Shown here: in pieces, positions 1 through 12,039 of the stretch
Position numbering within the stretch: the first letter of the stretch is position 1
How the letters are laid out: each line of letters begins with the position of its first letter
NCBI GenBank assembly: GCA_922989275.2
Contig: OV277871.1
Location: 60,471,848 to 60,535,847 of the forward strand
From: Gari tellinella
Taxonomy: Eukaryota; Mollusca; Bivalvia; Cardiida; Psammobiidae
Direction: 5' to 3'
Length of the DNA stretch: 64,000 nucleotides
Program-made: the position numbers and the translations under genes
The notes under the pieces: model-generated
The model's database searches: none
Seen by the model: only the letters and a program-made list of their open reading frames with translations
Told to the model about the DNA's origin: nothing

Positions 1-170
1 TCTGTCAAAATGTCCAAAACATATATGTGGGGGTAAAACAGCTGTGAGAGCGATAGAGGTACGTGTCTTGTTTAGGGAACAGCAACACGAATTGTTTTAA
101 GGAGGGAATCCTTGTTCGGAAGTCCGTTGTAGGGAGGGAGCTATGTATACATTCTGGAAATGTTTATAGA
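1..170. mobile_element. Right part of a family B MITE
   Basis: This matches the right halves of other copies in the window (16.4-16.5 kb, 60.1-60.34 kb). Shared blocks are a tctgtcaaaatgtcc segment, a cttgtttagggaacagc segment and a terminal gtagggagggag. The left half lies outside the window. No coding content. Family B is a name used only here for MITEs whose ends read approximately GTTCCCTCTCTACAACG. Confidence 0.6.
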
Positions 171-1250
171 CGACATGTATGTAGACGACGTTGCACTGTG
201 TGTTATCCCATTTACGCCTAGTGTATACTAAAGTGAACATTGGCAAACCGTGTAGACCCTGTTTAGACGCCGCGAAACAGTTTTATGTATGGACAAAAAC
301 TGCAATGTCTTATGAACAGCCTTTTACATGTTTATCTAAAATGAAATCTCCATGAAAGTATACAGAGAGAGTTCATTTAAGGAATAATTAGAATATTTAT
401 TGTATTCATGGAGGTATGAAAAGAAAACCTGGTATCAAACCGTGAAACCTTCATGAATACAATATATGTTCCGAATGTTTCCTTATAATTTAAGATTACT
501 ACTGAATTTAAGAAAGTAGTAAAGTAGAGAATCTGACACGGGTGTTCATTATTTAACACTTTTAAAACGTAGGTTGTAGTCCCTCCGCCATATAAATTTA
601 CCACCAAAACACAATGTTGTTTTGTAGTAACGTCGTCGTCAAAGACGTCATTTGGCGCCCTGCTTCATGCAGCGCTTGTGGAGAGCAGTATATCTAAGAG
701 AAAGTAGTCCCGACCAGGCGTGGCCTGAATTTTATTTTCATGGGGTTATGAAACAAAAACTACAGCCAATCACATCTTACAAAATTTAAAGAAATCAAAC
801 AATATTAAAGTATAGCAAAATCAAGGCATCAATGGGTTATCCGTTAGGTTGGAATACATGCATTTGTAATTCAAGAGTAACGCATGCCAATAAGATACAA
901 TATGCGATACAGCTCGTGTCAAATACACGTAAGACCCAATTGTAAGTTAGAAACTATATTTTATTTGCTGTTGGTTGCACTGTCTAGTTGCTAATTAGAA
1001 GTGCCTTGATTGATAATATGGTAATTTCAAATGACTGAACTCATTTCGATTTGATTAGCTAAATGTTTTCGGGTGATAATATCTGGGATCCTCGTTTCTC
1101 TGCAAATCTCATTAACTGTATCCTACATAAAACACACAGTTGTTTTTATGCTGGGATGATGCAGCTATGTCATAACTTCACCTTGTCCAGGCGCCTACAT
1201 CCCTATATGCCAGTACGCCCGGGAATCAACAATATTTTGCTTACATTTGA
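171..1250. other. Stretch without a recognisable gene
   Basis: AT-rich DNA with no coding signal that I trust. The open frames are short with no recognisable motif. Around 243-290 there is a decayed hairpin-core remnant (gcaaaccgtgtagaccctg then cgccgcgaaacag). Nothing else is supported. Confidence 0.5.
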
Positions 1251-1313
1251 AAACAGTTTGGGTCCAGATCAGACGCCGCGTAACGCGGCGTCTGATCTGA
1301 ATCCAAACTGTTT
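1251..1313. repeat. Palindromic hairpin core, near-perfect copy
   Basis: The arms read inward from AAACAGTTTGG and GATCAGACGCCGCG and meet at GTAAC. The right arm returns CGCGGCGTCTGATC and CCAAACTGTTT. This is the best-preserved copy of a roughly 63-bp palindrome that recurs over 20 times in the window. An open frame reading through it is a by-product of the palindrome, not a gene. Confidence 0.85.
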
Positions 1314-2180
1314 GTCACTCATATTCCACATTTCTTCAATTAAAAAAAACAAACTAATTTTGAATTTGTTCACAGAGGATATATTTGAAGCATCTGGCAA
1401 TTCAGTATGATAAGGTACCTTCAATAACCATACATCCTGAAAGTTTTAATCAATCTATAAGTTTTAATCAATCTATATGGCCTATAAGAGCCATGAGGCC
1501 CTAGACCGGCTATAAATCTAGGCGGTCCCCAGACCCCTTGCTGGTGAATCCACTTTATTTATGCCTTTCTACGCGCCTGTTGTCATATAGACTGCACTGA
1601 CTGCGTCGTGAACAGACTGTCGGATACGATTTGCAAACGCTTTACATTGGCCATGATGTATTCTATTTACATAAGCGCATTTGTGCAAAACAATTTTATA
1701 GATAATAGTATCATGTATAATAAACTAGTTGACTAAAATAATACTACCCGAGCCTTGGCGAGCGTCATACATATTTTAGTCAACTAGTTTATTAAAGACG
1801 ATAATAAATGAGCTAGGATAGATCTACTAGTATTCGTATTACATAAACATTTTGACAGCCTTTTTAATTAAATGAAAACGTTGTTTTGTAAAACGTCCAC
1901 GATGAGACTTCCGATGCTTTACGTAGAGTTATTTCTCCTTAAAACAATGTCTACGATTCGGACATCGCTAAGTTTGCTGTAAAAATGTTACCAATTACTA
2001 ACATTTCACTTTTCTTTTTTTATATTTTCTTAATTATTTATTTCATTTGTTACTATTTTGTGATATGGATAATGAATTCATACCAGTGTTTTATCGTGCA
2101 ATAAAACACGGGTAGGAGTTGAGCTGCGTAGTAATTAAATCGCGAAGCTGAAGGCCGAGTGCTTCAATTACCAGCATCTC
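1314..2180. other. Non-coding stretch with a foldback
   Basis: No gene is seen. It contains a short tandem duplication (aagttttaatcaatctat, near 1440-1475) and the palindrome at 1719-1793. The 2085-2115 segment (ttttatcgtgcaataaaacac) is another small inverted repeat. Confidence 0.5.
1719..1793. repeat. Foldback with 22-bp arms
   Basis: Left arm 1719-1740 starts AATAAACTAGTTGAC. Right arm 1772-1793 ends GTCAACTAGTTTATT. The arms are exact complements around a ~31-bp loop. Probably a small MITE remnant. Confidence 0.75.
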
Positions 2181-2189
2181 TACGTTGTA

Positions 2190-2240
2190 AAGAGAGAGTG
2201 GTTGTTCGGATGGCCATTTAAGGGAGGGAGCACTGTTGCA
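2190..2240. mobile_element. Family B MITE end fragment
   Basis: Sequence like gtaaagagagagtggttgttcgg then gccatttaagggagggagcactg matches the right end of family B copies. Fragment only. Confidence 0.4.
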
Positions 2241-2669
2241 GCATCTTAAGTGATAGTTTATATCTGAGAGGAAGATATATAAGCACGCCTGTTACTGATA
2301 GTCCGTGAGATTGTGATCCGTCTGAGGCTGTCTGGATGATAAAATTGAAAGTTTGAACTAATCTTAAGCCACCCCGGCTTTAAATTGATTAAACTGATAA
2401 TTTTCATTAAACGAATGTCGTTGTGACGATACATCCAATGAATATAAATTTGAATCCCACGGCAATATGGCAAGTTGCTTCACTGAATACGACAAAGAAG
2501 AAATGGAATACATAAAATATTAATAATTTTTGCATAGAAATTTATCTTATTATCAACTCCACGTACAAGCTCTTATGTCCCTGAGATCGAAAATCGAGAG
2601 ATTTATTGTTTTTGGTCTGCCTGTCTCTCAGTTTGTTAAGTCATTGTTGGTATGCTTGTCTGTCTGTTA

Positions 2670-4898
2670 TTTAACACTTAACAAACCTTAAAAATGCTGA
2701 AAAATAATAAATCAGCAGGTAATGACCTGATAATAAACGAATATATTAATTTTTCAAAATCCAAAATGTTACCTATATACACAGAACTATTTAATTTCAT
2801 TTTTGATACCGGGTATATACCCAACACATGGTCAGAAGGCGTTATATTTCCAATTTATAAAAATAAAGGCGACCCTACTGAAGCTAACAATTATCGCCCA
2901 ATAACGTTATTGAGCTGTGTAAGTAAGTTATTCACATCTGTACTAAATAAAAGAATAACATGTTTCTTAGAAGAAAACAACATACTCCTAGAAAATCAGG
3001 CTGGTTTTAGGAAATCTTATTCTACTTGTGATCATATTTTCACACTTAATTCTATAATTGAAATACTAAGGCACTTAAAGAAAAAACTCTATTGTATATT
3101 CATTGACTTTTCAAAGGCCTTTGATTCTGTCTGGAGAATTGGACTTTGGAAAAAATTATTAAATAATAACATCAATGGTTAATTCTTTAGAATTATACAA
3201 AATATGTATTCAAACATTCAGTCCTGTGTTAGCCTAAACGGTGTTAAATCAGAGCTCTTCTCAAGTAACTGCGGTGTAAGACAAGGCGAAAATTTATCAC
3301 CGATCTTATTTTCCCTCTTCTTGAATGACTTGGAAAAAGTTTTAAAAGAAAAAGGCAACACGGGTCTCCAACTTCCAAGTATAGATAATACTACAAGTGA
3401 CTTAGTTAACATAATATCTCTACTATACGCAGATGATACTATATTAATTTCAGATGATCCCGTTAAATTACAAAAGTGCTTAGATGACTTCACATCCTAT
3501 TGCAACACATGGAAATTAAATGTCAATGTAGAAAAAACCAAAGCTATTGTGTTTGGTTCAAGAACAACCAGAAATTTAAATTTTAAAATAGAAAACAGGG
3601 AAATTATTACAGCTTATAAATATCTGGGAACTTACTTTAACAAATCCGGAAGCTTTCTTTCAACACGCAAACATCTTGTGAATCAAGCTAAAAAAGCATT
3701 ACATCTATTATACCGAAGAATCTATAACTTACACTTACCTGTTGACCTTATTTTTAAATTAATAGATCACACTATTTTGCCTATCCTTACATACTCATCT
3801 GAAATTTGGGGTTATGAAGACTTAAAACTCATCGAAAATGTTCACTGTGACCTAATCAGAAAAATTTTCCATTTAAGGAAAAGCACACCTTTATACATGT
3901 TATATGCTGAATCAGGTAGATATCCATTACACATCATAATTAAAACAAAGATGATCTCTTTTTGGAACAGGCTCATGGGTGAAAACAGTAATAAATTATC
4001 TTATCAAGTCTTTAAATATATGTGCAATATGCCTAACTTCAATTCTAAATGGATTAATGAAGTAAAATCAATATTAAATGAAACTGGTTTGTCCGAGTTT
4101 TGGTTAAATCAACATATGATCCAAGGCCAGCATGCAAATAAATACTTAAAAACAATATGTAAACAAAGACTTATTGATCAAAACATGCAAAACTGGCATG
4201 CAACATTACAAAACTCAAGTAAAGGAAGAAATTGTTCAATTTTCAAATCACAAATTAAACTTGAAGATTTTATACTAAATTTAAACAAGCCAAATTATAT
4301 CAGTTTAATTAAATTTAGAACAGGGAATCACTATTTACCCGTTGAGACAGGTAGATGGAATAATATAGATCATTATGACAGAAAATGTACATTATGTAAC
4401 TCAGATGAGATTGGTGATGAAATGCACTATCTTCTAATATGCCCTCATTTATATGAGGACAGGAAAAAATATGTAAAGGAATACTTCTATCTAAGACCTA
4501 ACACATTGAAATTTCAGCAGCTTATGAATGTCTCCTCAAAGGATGTGCTCATTAGATTGAGCATATTTGTTAAAATTTTACTTAGCAGTATAAAGAATGA
4601 AAGGGGCTAGATTTCCATATTTACATCATAGACCCTGTTAGAATTCATTCACTTAAAAACACAGACATTGGCAGACTCCTATCTACACCACGTGACCAAA
4701 ATTGAATTAGAGTGCAGGCAACATGCTTAAAAAGTTCTTAAGCCGAGCCTGAGCTCGTCCTAAGGAGCTTTGTAAGCATGAGCCCAGTCTCCCAAACTTT
4801 AACTTAGTATTATTTTTTGTATGTACCCATATACACTTAAGCTTACACACATGTGTACATATTGTGCAGAGACAAAAAGTATTTATTTATTAACAGGG
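2670..4898 (+). mobile_element. 5'-truncated non-LTR retrotransposon (LINE)
   Basis: The RT frame begins abruptly at the conserved K-N-N-K-S-A-G segment that sits at the N-terminal edge of LINE RT domains, so the endonuclease region is missing. A ~290-bp 3' UTR follows the stop at 4610 and ends in a short tandem repeat, gtatttatttatt, at ~4886-4898. TTAACA occurs near both ends and could be a target duplication, but it is short and AT-rich, so this is weak. The 5' boundary is approximate. Clade is uncertain: the overall RT plus CCHC tail layout suits the Jockey/CR1/L2 group. Confidence 0.85.
2694..4610 (+). pseudogene. LINE reverse transcriptase, one nonsense codon
   Basis: Non-LTR reverse transcriptase that would copy the element's RNA at the target site. 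Readable as a single frame of ~638 codons broken only by a TAA at 3180-3182. Domains in order: finger region (K-N-N-K-S-A-G; N-Y-R-P-I-T-L-L), palm motif A F-I-D-F-S-K-A-F-D, a G-V-R-Q-G-E motif, then the catalytic Y-A-D-D at ~3427-3438. A C-terminal zinc-binding segment C-T-L-C ... H-Y-L-L-I-C lies at ~4390-4440. No endonuclease domain is present. Catalytic aspartates are intact, so decay is slight. Residues just after the stop (F-F-R-I-I-Q-N-M-Y) continue the RT alignment, which supports point nonsense rather than a real terminus. The start is the first methionine; the true protein began further upstream. Confidence 0.9.
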
Positions 4899-4913
4899 TC
4901 CAAGCTGTAAATA

Positions 4914-5650
4914 GTGTAGATCCGCATATCAAGAATATGTATACATACTCAGGGCTACAGATAAGCGGGAGCACATTGCAAAATTCCATTATTCACATGA
5001 CTTATAATACGAACCAAACCCGGTGAGTTACTACTCATTAGAATTGACCCACTTAGGGCTGATTCAGGTGAGTGGTCACACAGGAGGGTTTGATACAGAT
5101 AAGATTTAACATTGGTTTGCTCCCCCTATCTGAGGCTCTGTGTAGATATTTACCTTATTTTACTTTACTTTGTTTGATAAACTTGTCTATATTCTCACAG
5201 ATGTATGTATATGACGCTTAGCAAACGAATAGCAATGTTCAAGTACATAAAATCTTAATTATCTCAGTGTAGACCCACATATCAAGAATATGCACACATA
5301 CTCTGGGCCGGGATGCACCAAACCCGGTGAGTTACTACTCATTAGAATTGACTCAAAGAGCCGATTCTGGTGAGTGGTCACACAGGAGGGTTTGATACAG
5401 ATAAGAAAATTTAACACTGGTTTGCTCCCCTTAGCTGGGGTTCTGTTTAGATATTTACCTTATTTTACTTTACTATATATGTTTAATATACTGTACTTGT
5501 CTATATTCTCATACATGTATGTATATGATGCTTTGTCAATGAATAGTCATGTTCAAATGCATAAAATCTTAATTATCTCAGTGTAGATCCGCATGTCAAG
5601 ATTATGCACACATACTCAGTAGATAAGCGGAAGTACATTGCAAAACTCTA
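4914..5650. repeat. Tandem duplication, ~340-bp unit, about 2.2 copies
   Basis: Units start near 4914, 5265 and 5580 with gtgtaga(t/c)cc(g/a)catatcaag. They share cccggtgagttactactc, gtggtcacacaggagggtttg and the gtttagatatttacc block. The third unit is truncated at ~5650. No coding content. Confidence 0.75.
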
Positions 5651-5652
5651 CT

Positions 5653-6320
5653 ATTTACATGTTGGAAAATCTTTTTTCGTTGTTTTTTTAAGAAAAAATC
5701 AAATATAATACTTCTAAATTGATTATTTTTTAGAGTATAACTCACTTTTGATGGATTTGGCTATTGTGAAACTTGACCTTTCCGAATCAAATACATCCCA
5801 GATTGCAAAAAAGGCATCAGAAATGACCCAAAAATTATCAATTGAGAGGTATTACATTGGTTTATTCTCCAAAAAAGGAAAAAAGTTAGCTTTTTGAACA
5901 TGGGTTGCGGTGGCCATATTGGATTTTGCTATCGTGGAACGTGATCTTTCCAAATCAAAGACATCCCAGATTGCACAAAGGACATCAGAAGTGAGTTATA
6001 CTCTAAAAAATAATCAATTTAGAAGTATTATATTTGATTTTTCTTAAAAAAACAACGAAAAAAGATTTTCCAACATGGTTTGCGGCGGCCATATTGGATT
6101 TGGCTAATGTGAAATTTGACCTTTCCAAATCAAAGATACCCCAGATTGCACAAAGGGCATCAGAAATGAGTTCCACACCAACAAAACAATCAATTTAGAG
6201 GTATTACACTTATTTATTCTCCAAAAAACAAAAAAGTTAGCTTTTCCAAAATGGCTGGCGGCGGCCATATTGGATTGGGATATTGTGGAGCTCGTGACAG
6301 TGTGGCAGACAAGCACCTCG
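5653..6320. repeat. Foldback arms combined with ~170-bp tandem units
   Basis: A ~94-bp arm at 5653-5746 is the near-perfect reverse complement of 5991-6084 (both carry aatataatacttctaaattg or its complement). Superimposed on this are direct units starting near 5757, 5921, 6092 and 6268. These share ttggatttggctattgtg and cagattgcacaaagggcatc. The unit therefore exists in both direct and inverted order. Confidence 0.75.
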
Positions 6321-6539
6321 GTGATTTGTGATGTCTAGGGTCTCGTTAATTCATATCAAGTGAGAAATTCTCTCAACACCATTTTGCAAACGGGTCTTCA
6401 GGCCAGGTACAGGACTATATTTGGCGGAAGCACTCCACTTGAAATCCTTTGAGCTCAGATTAAACTGGGTATGTCAGTTTAAAGGTCAATGTCATTTACG
6501 TGTTAAGATACTGTAAAACCGGTTTTATTCGCGAGAATA

Positions 6540-6660
6540 TAATTCACGCGTTAATTCGCTTAAGGCACATTCTGCTTTACTTTCAGACTGCTTTAAGCTA
6601 CCACTTGCATGATGTCGCGAATTAATACAAAATCGCATTACGCGAAATATTCATGACGCG
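6540..6660. repeat. Hairpin fragment of family C
   Basis: The segment cattctgctttactttcag then ctgctttaagctaccac matches the right arm of the family C hairpins at 9.0-9.5 kb, 38.0 kb, 55.0 kb and 61.7 kb. It is flanked by cgcgaa-type inverted bits. Confidence 0.5.
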
Positions 6661-6989
6661 AAAAATACCTGTTTTACATAAACATTAAATTGGGCATCAA
6701 GGAGCTTACTGTTAGACAAATGAGCGGTTACAGTTTTTTCACATAGTCCCGGAAAGAAAATAGAATACTTACGACGATTTTCGGAGATCTTCAAACTACA
6801 TTGGACCTTAACAGATCGGCTAACACTATAGAATTGAACATCGTTCATATAACTTTAAAACGCTATGAAATGTTGAAAATGTTTGTGAGCTGATTATGGG
6901 ACTGAACGCAATATTTTCACACTTTCGTTATGTTGTTAAAGTGTGGTGCGATTTAAAAATATGCGACTTTTGGACAAAATGTATACACA

Positions 6990-7310
6990 TGTACATCGCT
7001 CTCTCTCTACAACGACATCCAATTGGAGACAAACATTGTGTGCGTTGTTCGAAGGGAGTCGTTATAGAGACAAAATTTAACTTACCTTTGCAAACATATT
7101 GAATCCAAATCAGACGCCGCGTAACGCGGTGTCTGGTCGAATTCAAGCTTTTTGCCACTCGTCATAAAGCTTTTTTCTGTCAAAATGTCCATTATGTATC
7201 TTTGAGAAAAATAGCAAAAGACAATTTTAAGCAGACGACATTGCAGCCGTAAATAGGTTGGACATAATTGTTCTGTATAGGGAACTGCGACAATATATAA
7301 ACACATGTAT
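6990..7310. mobile_element. Family B MITE with central hairpin core
   Basis: The left end (ctctctctacaacgacatcc) and right half (caaaatgtcc ... ttctgtatagggaact) flank a hairpin core at about 7089-7155, whose centre reads cgccgcgtaacgcggtg. Non-coding; the open frames on both strands here are palindrome artefacts. Confidence 0.65.
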
Positions 7311-7319
7311 GAGTCATCA

Positions 7320-9016
7320 ACAGTCTAAACGCTATCCGCGACTTTGTACAACTAAAGCGTCTCATCTGAATCCAAACTGTTTGACACTCTTGTGATAGTT
7401 TCTAAAATAAAATGATGAGGAATCAACTCTGAAACGTGCTGCATGCAACACACTTTCCATCAGATCCTTTCATACATATATGAAATAGTAAACAGTGCAG
7501 ACCATGATGAGACGCCGAAAGTTGCATTTATGTAATAATTGGAAAATACGTATTGATATCCTGTTTTACATTGGAAACTGATATATTACCAAATAAAGAT
7601 AACAATATTCCAAAAAGGGAATTAAATTATACCATTGCTCTATTCTTATATTTCGACCTCTAAAGGCATTTTACAAAGAAAAGCATGTCCAACTACACGG
7701 CACAATATTGTAACATGCATTCAGCCATTAGATAAAAGAGTATTGTTGGATTTATGGCTAAACGCATATTACAATAATGTGACGTGTAATGGACCCGATT
7801 GTCTTTGAAAAAAGCCTTTAGAGGTGGAAATATACGTATAGAGCAATGTTATAATTTACTGATATATTACAGTAAACCATGCCGTGTAACAGTCTCTTAG
7901 CAGTTTTAAAGACAAGTATTAAAAGCACGTCATGTACCATTTTGGATTTTTTTTTATTGTTCCTGTTCTTGCTTCTCTCTTCATTTTATTACATTGCAGA
8001 TTGATTCAGTTACGTTTAAGAATGAAATGATAACGCCCTTACCACCGCCTATACGGGTAATGCCACATTGGTCTTACTTATGCGCTTGTGAAGGCAACAC
8101 AGTTCAATTGAATGTTTTATGAAATTCTTCAGGACATGGACTAGACGTGTATTAACCCTTTCATGATCAAATCTATTGTGCTATTTTACCCCTTTTCCGT
8201 TTCATTGTCGTCTGCGTCAATATTGTTGTCTGCAATATCGTTTAAAGGTTAAATTTAAGGCAGTATGACTGAAGACATTTCAAAAAGAATGTCAAACAGT
8301 TTCGATCCTACTTGCAAACGCGCTTTTTGGCGTCATTGAGAAAAAAAAGGTTAAGGGCATTGCCACGTATATGAAGTTCATACAATATTTACATATACAA
8401 CGCAACCAATTTAAATGTAAGTGAGTTTACACTTAAAAAAAATAACATATGTGAAAACCTCTATATATCGACCGCTATAATAAGGCTTATTGAGTGTATA
8501 GGAGCTTTCTGTTTTGCTGTCACATTGCTTTAAGCTGTCACCTTAACAGCTAATAATTTACACAATTTAGTGGTCGTAAGAGAGAGATTTAGTGTACATT
8601 TTTATTTAATGTTGCAGTTTTAATCATTTTTATTGCATCGTAGAAACTATTTCCTTATTCTGTCAATAAGCTGAACACAGTTATCGCCCGCAACACAGTT
8701 ATCGCCCGCATTTGATTTAAGTTGTGTGATGCTTGACAGTTTGACTAAATAAGAATCGTTAAAAAACAGTTTGGATCCTAATTATACTCATAACTGCAAC
8801 GTGGAAAACATTATTTTTGAGAGTGTAAAAGAAATCGTCCCTAGAAATATGTCTAATGTATAAAACAAACTTTTTGTTTTACTTCAAGGAAGCTAAATAA
8901 TATTGATTGTACAGTTGTTTCAAAGTTGAATTTAAGGTAGTATGTACAAATAAATATAGAAATGAGTGCTAACATAATAAAACCTATCTTCTATGGCCAC
9001 TTATTAGGTGTTTACG
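7320..9016. other. Non-coding block with MITE fragments
   Basis: No gene is seen. 7320-7500 holds hairpin-core remnants. 8150-8345 carries family D MITE flank sequence (ccctttcatgatcaaatct ... ggcgtcattgag) with a degenerate core. 8500-8560 contains a partial family C arm (ggagctttctgttttgctg). A short duplication (acacagttatcgcccgc) is at about 8675-8710. Confidence 0.5.
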
Positions 9017-9112
9017 ACAGATGACTGCTTAAAGCAAGATGAACGTGAAACAGAGAGCTCTTTTAGGAGCTTTCTGTTTTACGTTCACCTTGCTTGAAGC
9101 TGTCACCTGTCT
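9017..9112. repeat. Family C hairpin, copy 1
   Basis: Left arm gacagatgactgcttaaagc ... gaacgtgaaacagagagctc, loop ttttag, then the complement gagctttctgttttacgttc ... gctgtcacctgtc. Relative to copy 2, both arms carry the same private variant (AACGT in place of AAAGT), so pairing is kept. Confidence 0.8.
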
Positions 9113-9376
9113 TTTATGTAGTCAATTGGACCTTTTTAGTGGTTGTAAGAAAGAGATTTTACAGTATTTATTAAATGCCTCTTAGCATTAAACTAGACGC
9201 ATGTTCAGAAAATTGACATTTATAAGAAGTACAGATGGGTTTTAAATTAACGATGCATTCAATTCAATTGTGATTTTATTTTCAAACGTTTCTTGAAATT
9301 AGATACATTATGATTTTCTGTTGCAGCTTATAAATTTATTCAACCCATTACCCCATAACCTGTTTCTAGTTTTGAA

Positions 9377-9456
9377 GACAGATGACCACTTAAAGCAGGT
9401 TGAAAGTAAAGCAGAATGTGCCTTTAGCTTTACTTTCAGCCTGCTTTAAGCTACAG
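9377..9456. repeat. Family C hairpin, copy 2
   Basis: gacagatgaccacttaaagc then aggttgaaagtaaagcagaa, a short loop, then gctttactttcagcctgctt. A shortened relative of the 9.0-kb copy. Confidence 0.75.
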
Positions 9457-9779
9457 TTTGCTAAGATATAGAAACTTTTTTTCATGGTACATATTCATGC
9501 TGTATAAATTGGACCTAGATTATTCTATGGGGGAATAAATGAAAGGCGTAAAAATGCGTATTTATGGGGTAATGGGTTAAGCTATCGGCATTATCGAAAC
9601 TACAAACTACTGCCCTAGTTTGTCAATAAAACGAAACACTTTCATTGCTTCTGAAGAAACATCGTTAAGAGCAGGTCCCTTTAACTATACGTTAATTGGA
9701 GATGGGAGATAAGTATTGATTTGTTTCTACATTAAAATGCACTGTGTTTGCGTTTGACCATTCCGACTATTTAGTTTAA

Positions 9780-9897
9780 TCTAAGTGGTTAACAGTTTGG
9801 AGTCTGATCTTACTTCAAACTGTTTGCAATGGAAATGATAATTTACGCGTAAACACATTTGTTGGGAAAGAATAACGTTTTCTTCACTTAAGGTGCT
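9780..9897. mobile_element. Half of a family A MITE
   Basis: A degenerate hairpin core (aacagtttggagtctgatc ... cttcaaactgtttgc) is followed by the family A right flank (tttacgcgtaaacacattt, gggaaagaataacg, then ttttcttcact). The left half is absent. Confidence 0.6.
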
Positions 9898-10282
9898 TCG
9901 GCGGGGCTTTTAAGTTCAGTTGAATGTTCTATGGGATGTTTCAGGGCATTAAGAAGACATATTTTCAGAACATTGACATTTATAAGAAGTTAAAATAGGT
10001 TTCAAGGAGGAAATCCATTCAAATATAAATGCGTTACTTTTAGACATTTCCTGAAATTAGATGGATCTACATTTTAATTTTCTGTCGCGTTTAAATATAG
10101 TTACGAGGGATGTTCAAATTGAAATGCAACTCGGGTTATATTATGCAAATTAGCACGCTTTTCGCGAAAAAAATTACCTGGATGGCCTAGGGGAATAAAT
10201 TATCTTTCAGTCGATACCGGTTTTGTGTAAATCAGTCCAGTCTAGCTAGACACATTGTATACTCGTATATACTAATGATAAA

Positions 10283-11829
10283 ATGGTTGGGAAAGAGTCT
10301 GCGTTCGCTACCGAAATCCGGGCCTATATCAAGAACCGCTGTTTTCTTGGTATAGGTGCAAAAGAGATATTTCATGAAATATGCTCCATTTATGGACCTG
10401 GTGAGCTGTCTTATGCCGCAGTAACTAGGTGGTGCAAGAAGTTTGCATTTGGAATTACATACTCCCAATATGCACCCTGTGGCCATCGCATGCGGACAGC
10501 AACCAGCCAAGAAATGGTAGAAAAAATCCAGTATATTGTATAAACAGATGCAATATTTACTGTTAGGGAAATAGCCCGAAAGGTAGGTATCTCAATAGGA
10601 GCTGCTCATACCATTCTGAAGAAAGATCTTAAATTGAACAAAATATATGCACGATGGATACCCCATCTGCTCACAGAGGAGCAGAAACGCCTCCGGGTAA
10701 AAACTGCTAAAATGTTGCTTAAAATGTACCCAAATTACAAAATTGTTCACACGGATGGTACGTTTTGCTATGCATGGCCTTTTCATGTGTTTCGTAGCCC
10801 ATATTTTGTTCTGAAACTTGCGCTTGGGCTCGTGGAAATGAACCTAGGTCTCATCGCCTGTAACAATATTGGCGAAAGAGCGACTGTTGTATGTTGTCGT
10901 TGTTGTTGTTGTTGGCGTACCTGTGCTTAACACTCACAGGACAGCTTGGTACAGACATTATTGTCTGTCAAGCTGGAGGATTACGTGCATAGCTGTTTTC
11001 AATTACCTCGCCATATAGGCAGCCATGCTCCCTCTTCAGAGGATTTTAAATACCCAATAAAGGGTATAGAGCTGCTATTGAATGATATGAACCATATTGG
11101 CGCACTCCACTAAACCAGGCCAGTAACAGAGCTGAACATAGCTTCCTATGAGCAACTCCATTCTGACAAAGTAAAACTTTAAGGGTGCTTGATCTCGCAT
11201 AATCCCTAAAGATGATTTGAGATCGGTTCTCTCTGCTCAAAAGGATAACAACTTTTTTCTATTGGCCCCATTGGTTTCATTTCTTACCTATTGTGTTAGT
11301 GTGAAGCAACTGAACACTGTACAATGTCAAGTGAAACACACAACTAAGGTAAGAACTTCAGCCAAGGGCCGACTGTTGTATGTTATTTTCTTCACAAATC
11401 AGTGACTTGCTTTGCAAATTGTTCTACCGAAAGGAAAATCGGTCAATAGCAAGTTTTACAGAGGAGTTGATCTCAAGAAAAATTGAAAAAATACTTCAAC
11501 AAGCGAAGGTCTGCAATGGGTTTGTCGGGTGTTAGATTATTGCATGGCAACGTGTCTTGCAACATGTCTGTCTTTGTATATCAGTTTCTGAGGCAGGAAA
11601 AAGAAGTCGAACTTCTACATCCTCCTTATTCACCTGACTTTGCCCCCTGTGACTTTTTCCTGTTTCCGAAACTCAAAAAGTACCTCACATGAAGAAAATA
11701 TAAAACAAGAAAAGCTCCTGACTCAGCCATATTCCAGTGTCTCAATGGTATACCAAGAAAGAACTACGAAAATGCCTTTAAAACATGGATCAAAAGGCTG
11801 AAACTGTGCATAGCACACACAGGCGAGTA
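10283..11829 (+). pseudogene. Mariner transposase, degenerate
   Basis: Cut-and-paste DDD/D transposase remnant. The N-terminal helix-turn-helix region is clear (E-I-R-A-Y-I-K-N-R; K-E-I-F-H-E-I-C; V-T-R-W), then a TAA at 10541-10543, then the same frame continues with G-I-S-I-G-A-A-H-T-I-L and L-L-T-E-E-Q-K-R-L-R. The region that should hold the first catalytic Asp (G-D-E-T-W in the family) is scrambled after M-Y-P-N-Y-K. Beyond the insert, A-K-E-R-L-L-Y-V-I-F-F-T-N-Q resumes. The second catalytic position, normally L-L-H-D-N, reads L-L-H-G-N here, so the Asp is lost. The third is kept in Y-S-P-D-F-A-P-C-D-F-F. TGA stops follow N-Q and K-K-Y-L-T. The copy cannot encode an active enzyme. Confidence 0.9.
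10896..11369 (-). mobile_element. Retroposed insert inside the mariner, 15-bp target duplication
   Basis: CGACTGTTGTATGTT occurs at 10881-10895 and again at 11370-11384. Deleting one copy plus the intervening 474 bp restores the mariner frame through A-K-E-R-L-L-Y-V-I-F-F. The left edge is gtcgttgttgttgttgttgg, which on the minus strand is an (AAC)n-type 3' tail, so the insert probably lies antisense. Length and long target duplication suit a SINE or truncated LINE. No protein or tRNA head is recognised. Confidence 0.75.
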
Positions 11830-12039
11830 ATTTGAAGGAATCCAATAATTGGTTTAAAGCTATTCTAAAATCTGATCCAAATATAATCTGAGTTGCATTT
11901 CAATTTGAACATCCCTCGTAGTAGTTTGTCAGCATAGTAGAACTCAGTGCCCTAGTCTGTCTATAAAACGGAACACTTTTACTGCTTCAAAGTGTGTGAC
12001 CGTAAATGAAGCTGTCAAAGGCAGTAACAATGCACAGCG

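Larger units (their letters stand above)
10104..11918 (+). mobile_element. Full-length mariner transposon, inactive
   Basis: Both ends carry the same inverted repeat, beginning CGAGGGATGTTCAAATTGAA; 29 bp match exactly before divergence. TA dinucleotides flank both ends (10102-10103 and 11919-11920), the target duplication expected for Tc1/mariner elements. The interior encodes a broken mariner transposase. It is also split by a 474-bp retroposed insert at 10896-11369. Without that insert the element would be about 1.33 kb, the usual mariner length. Confidence 0.93.
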
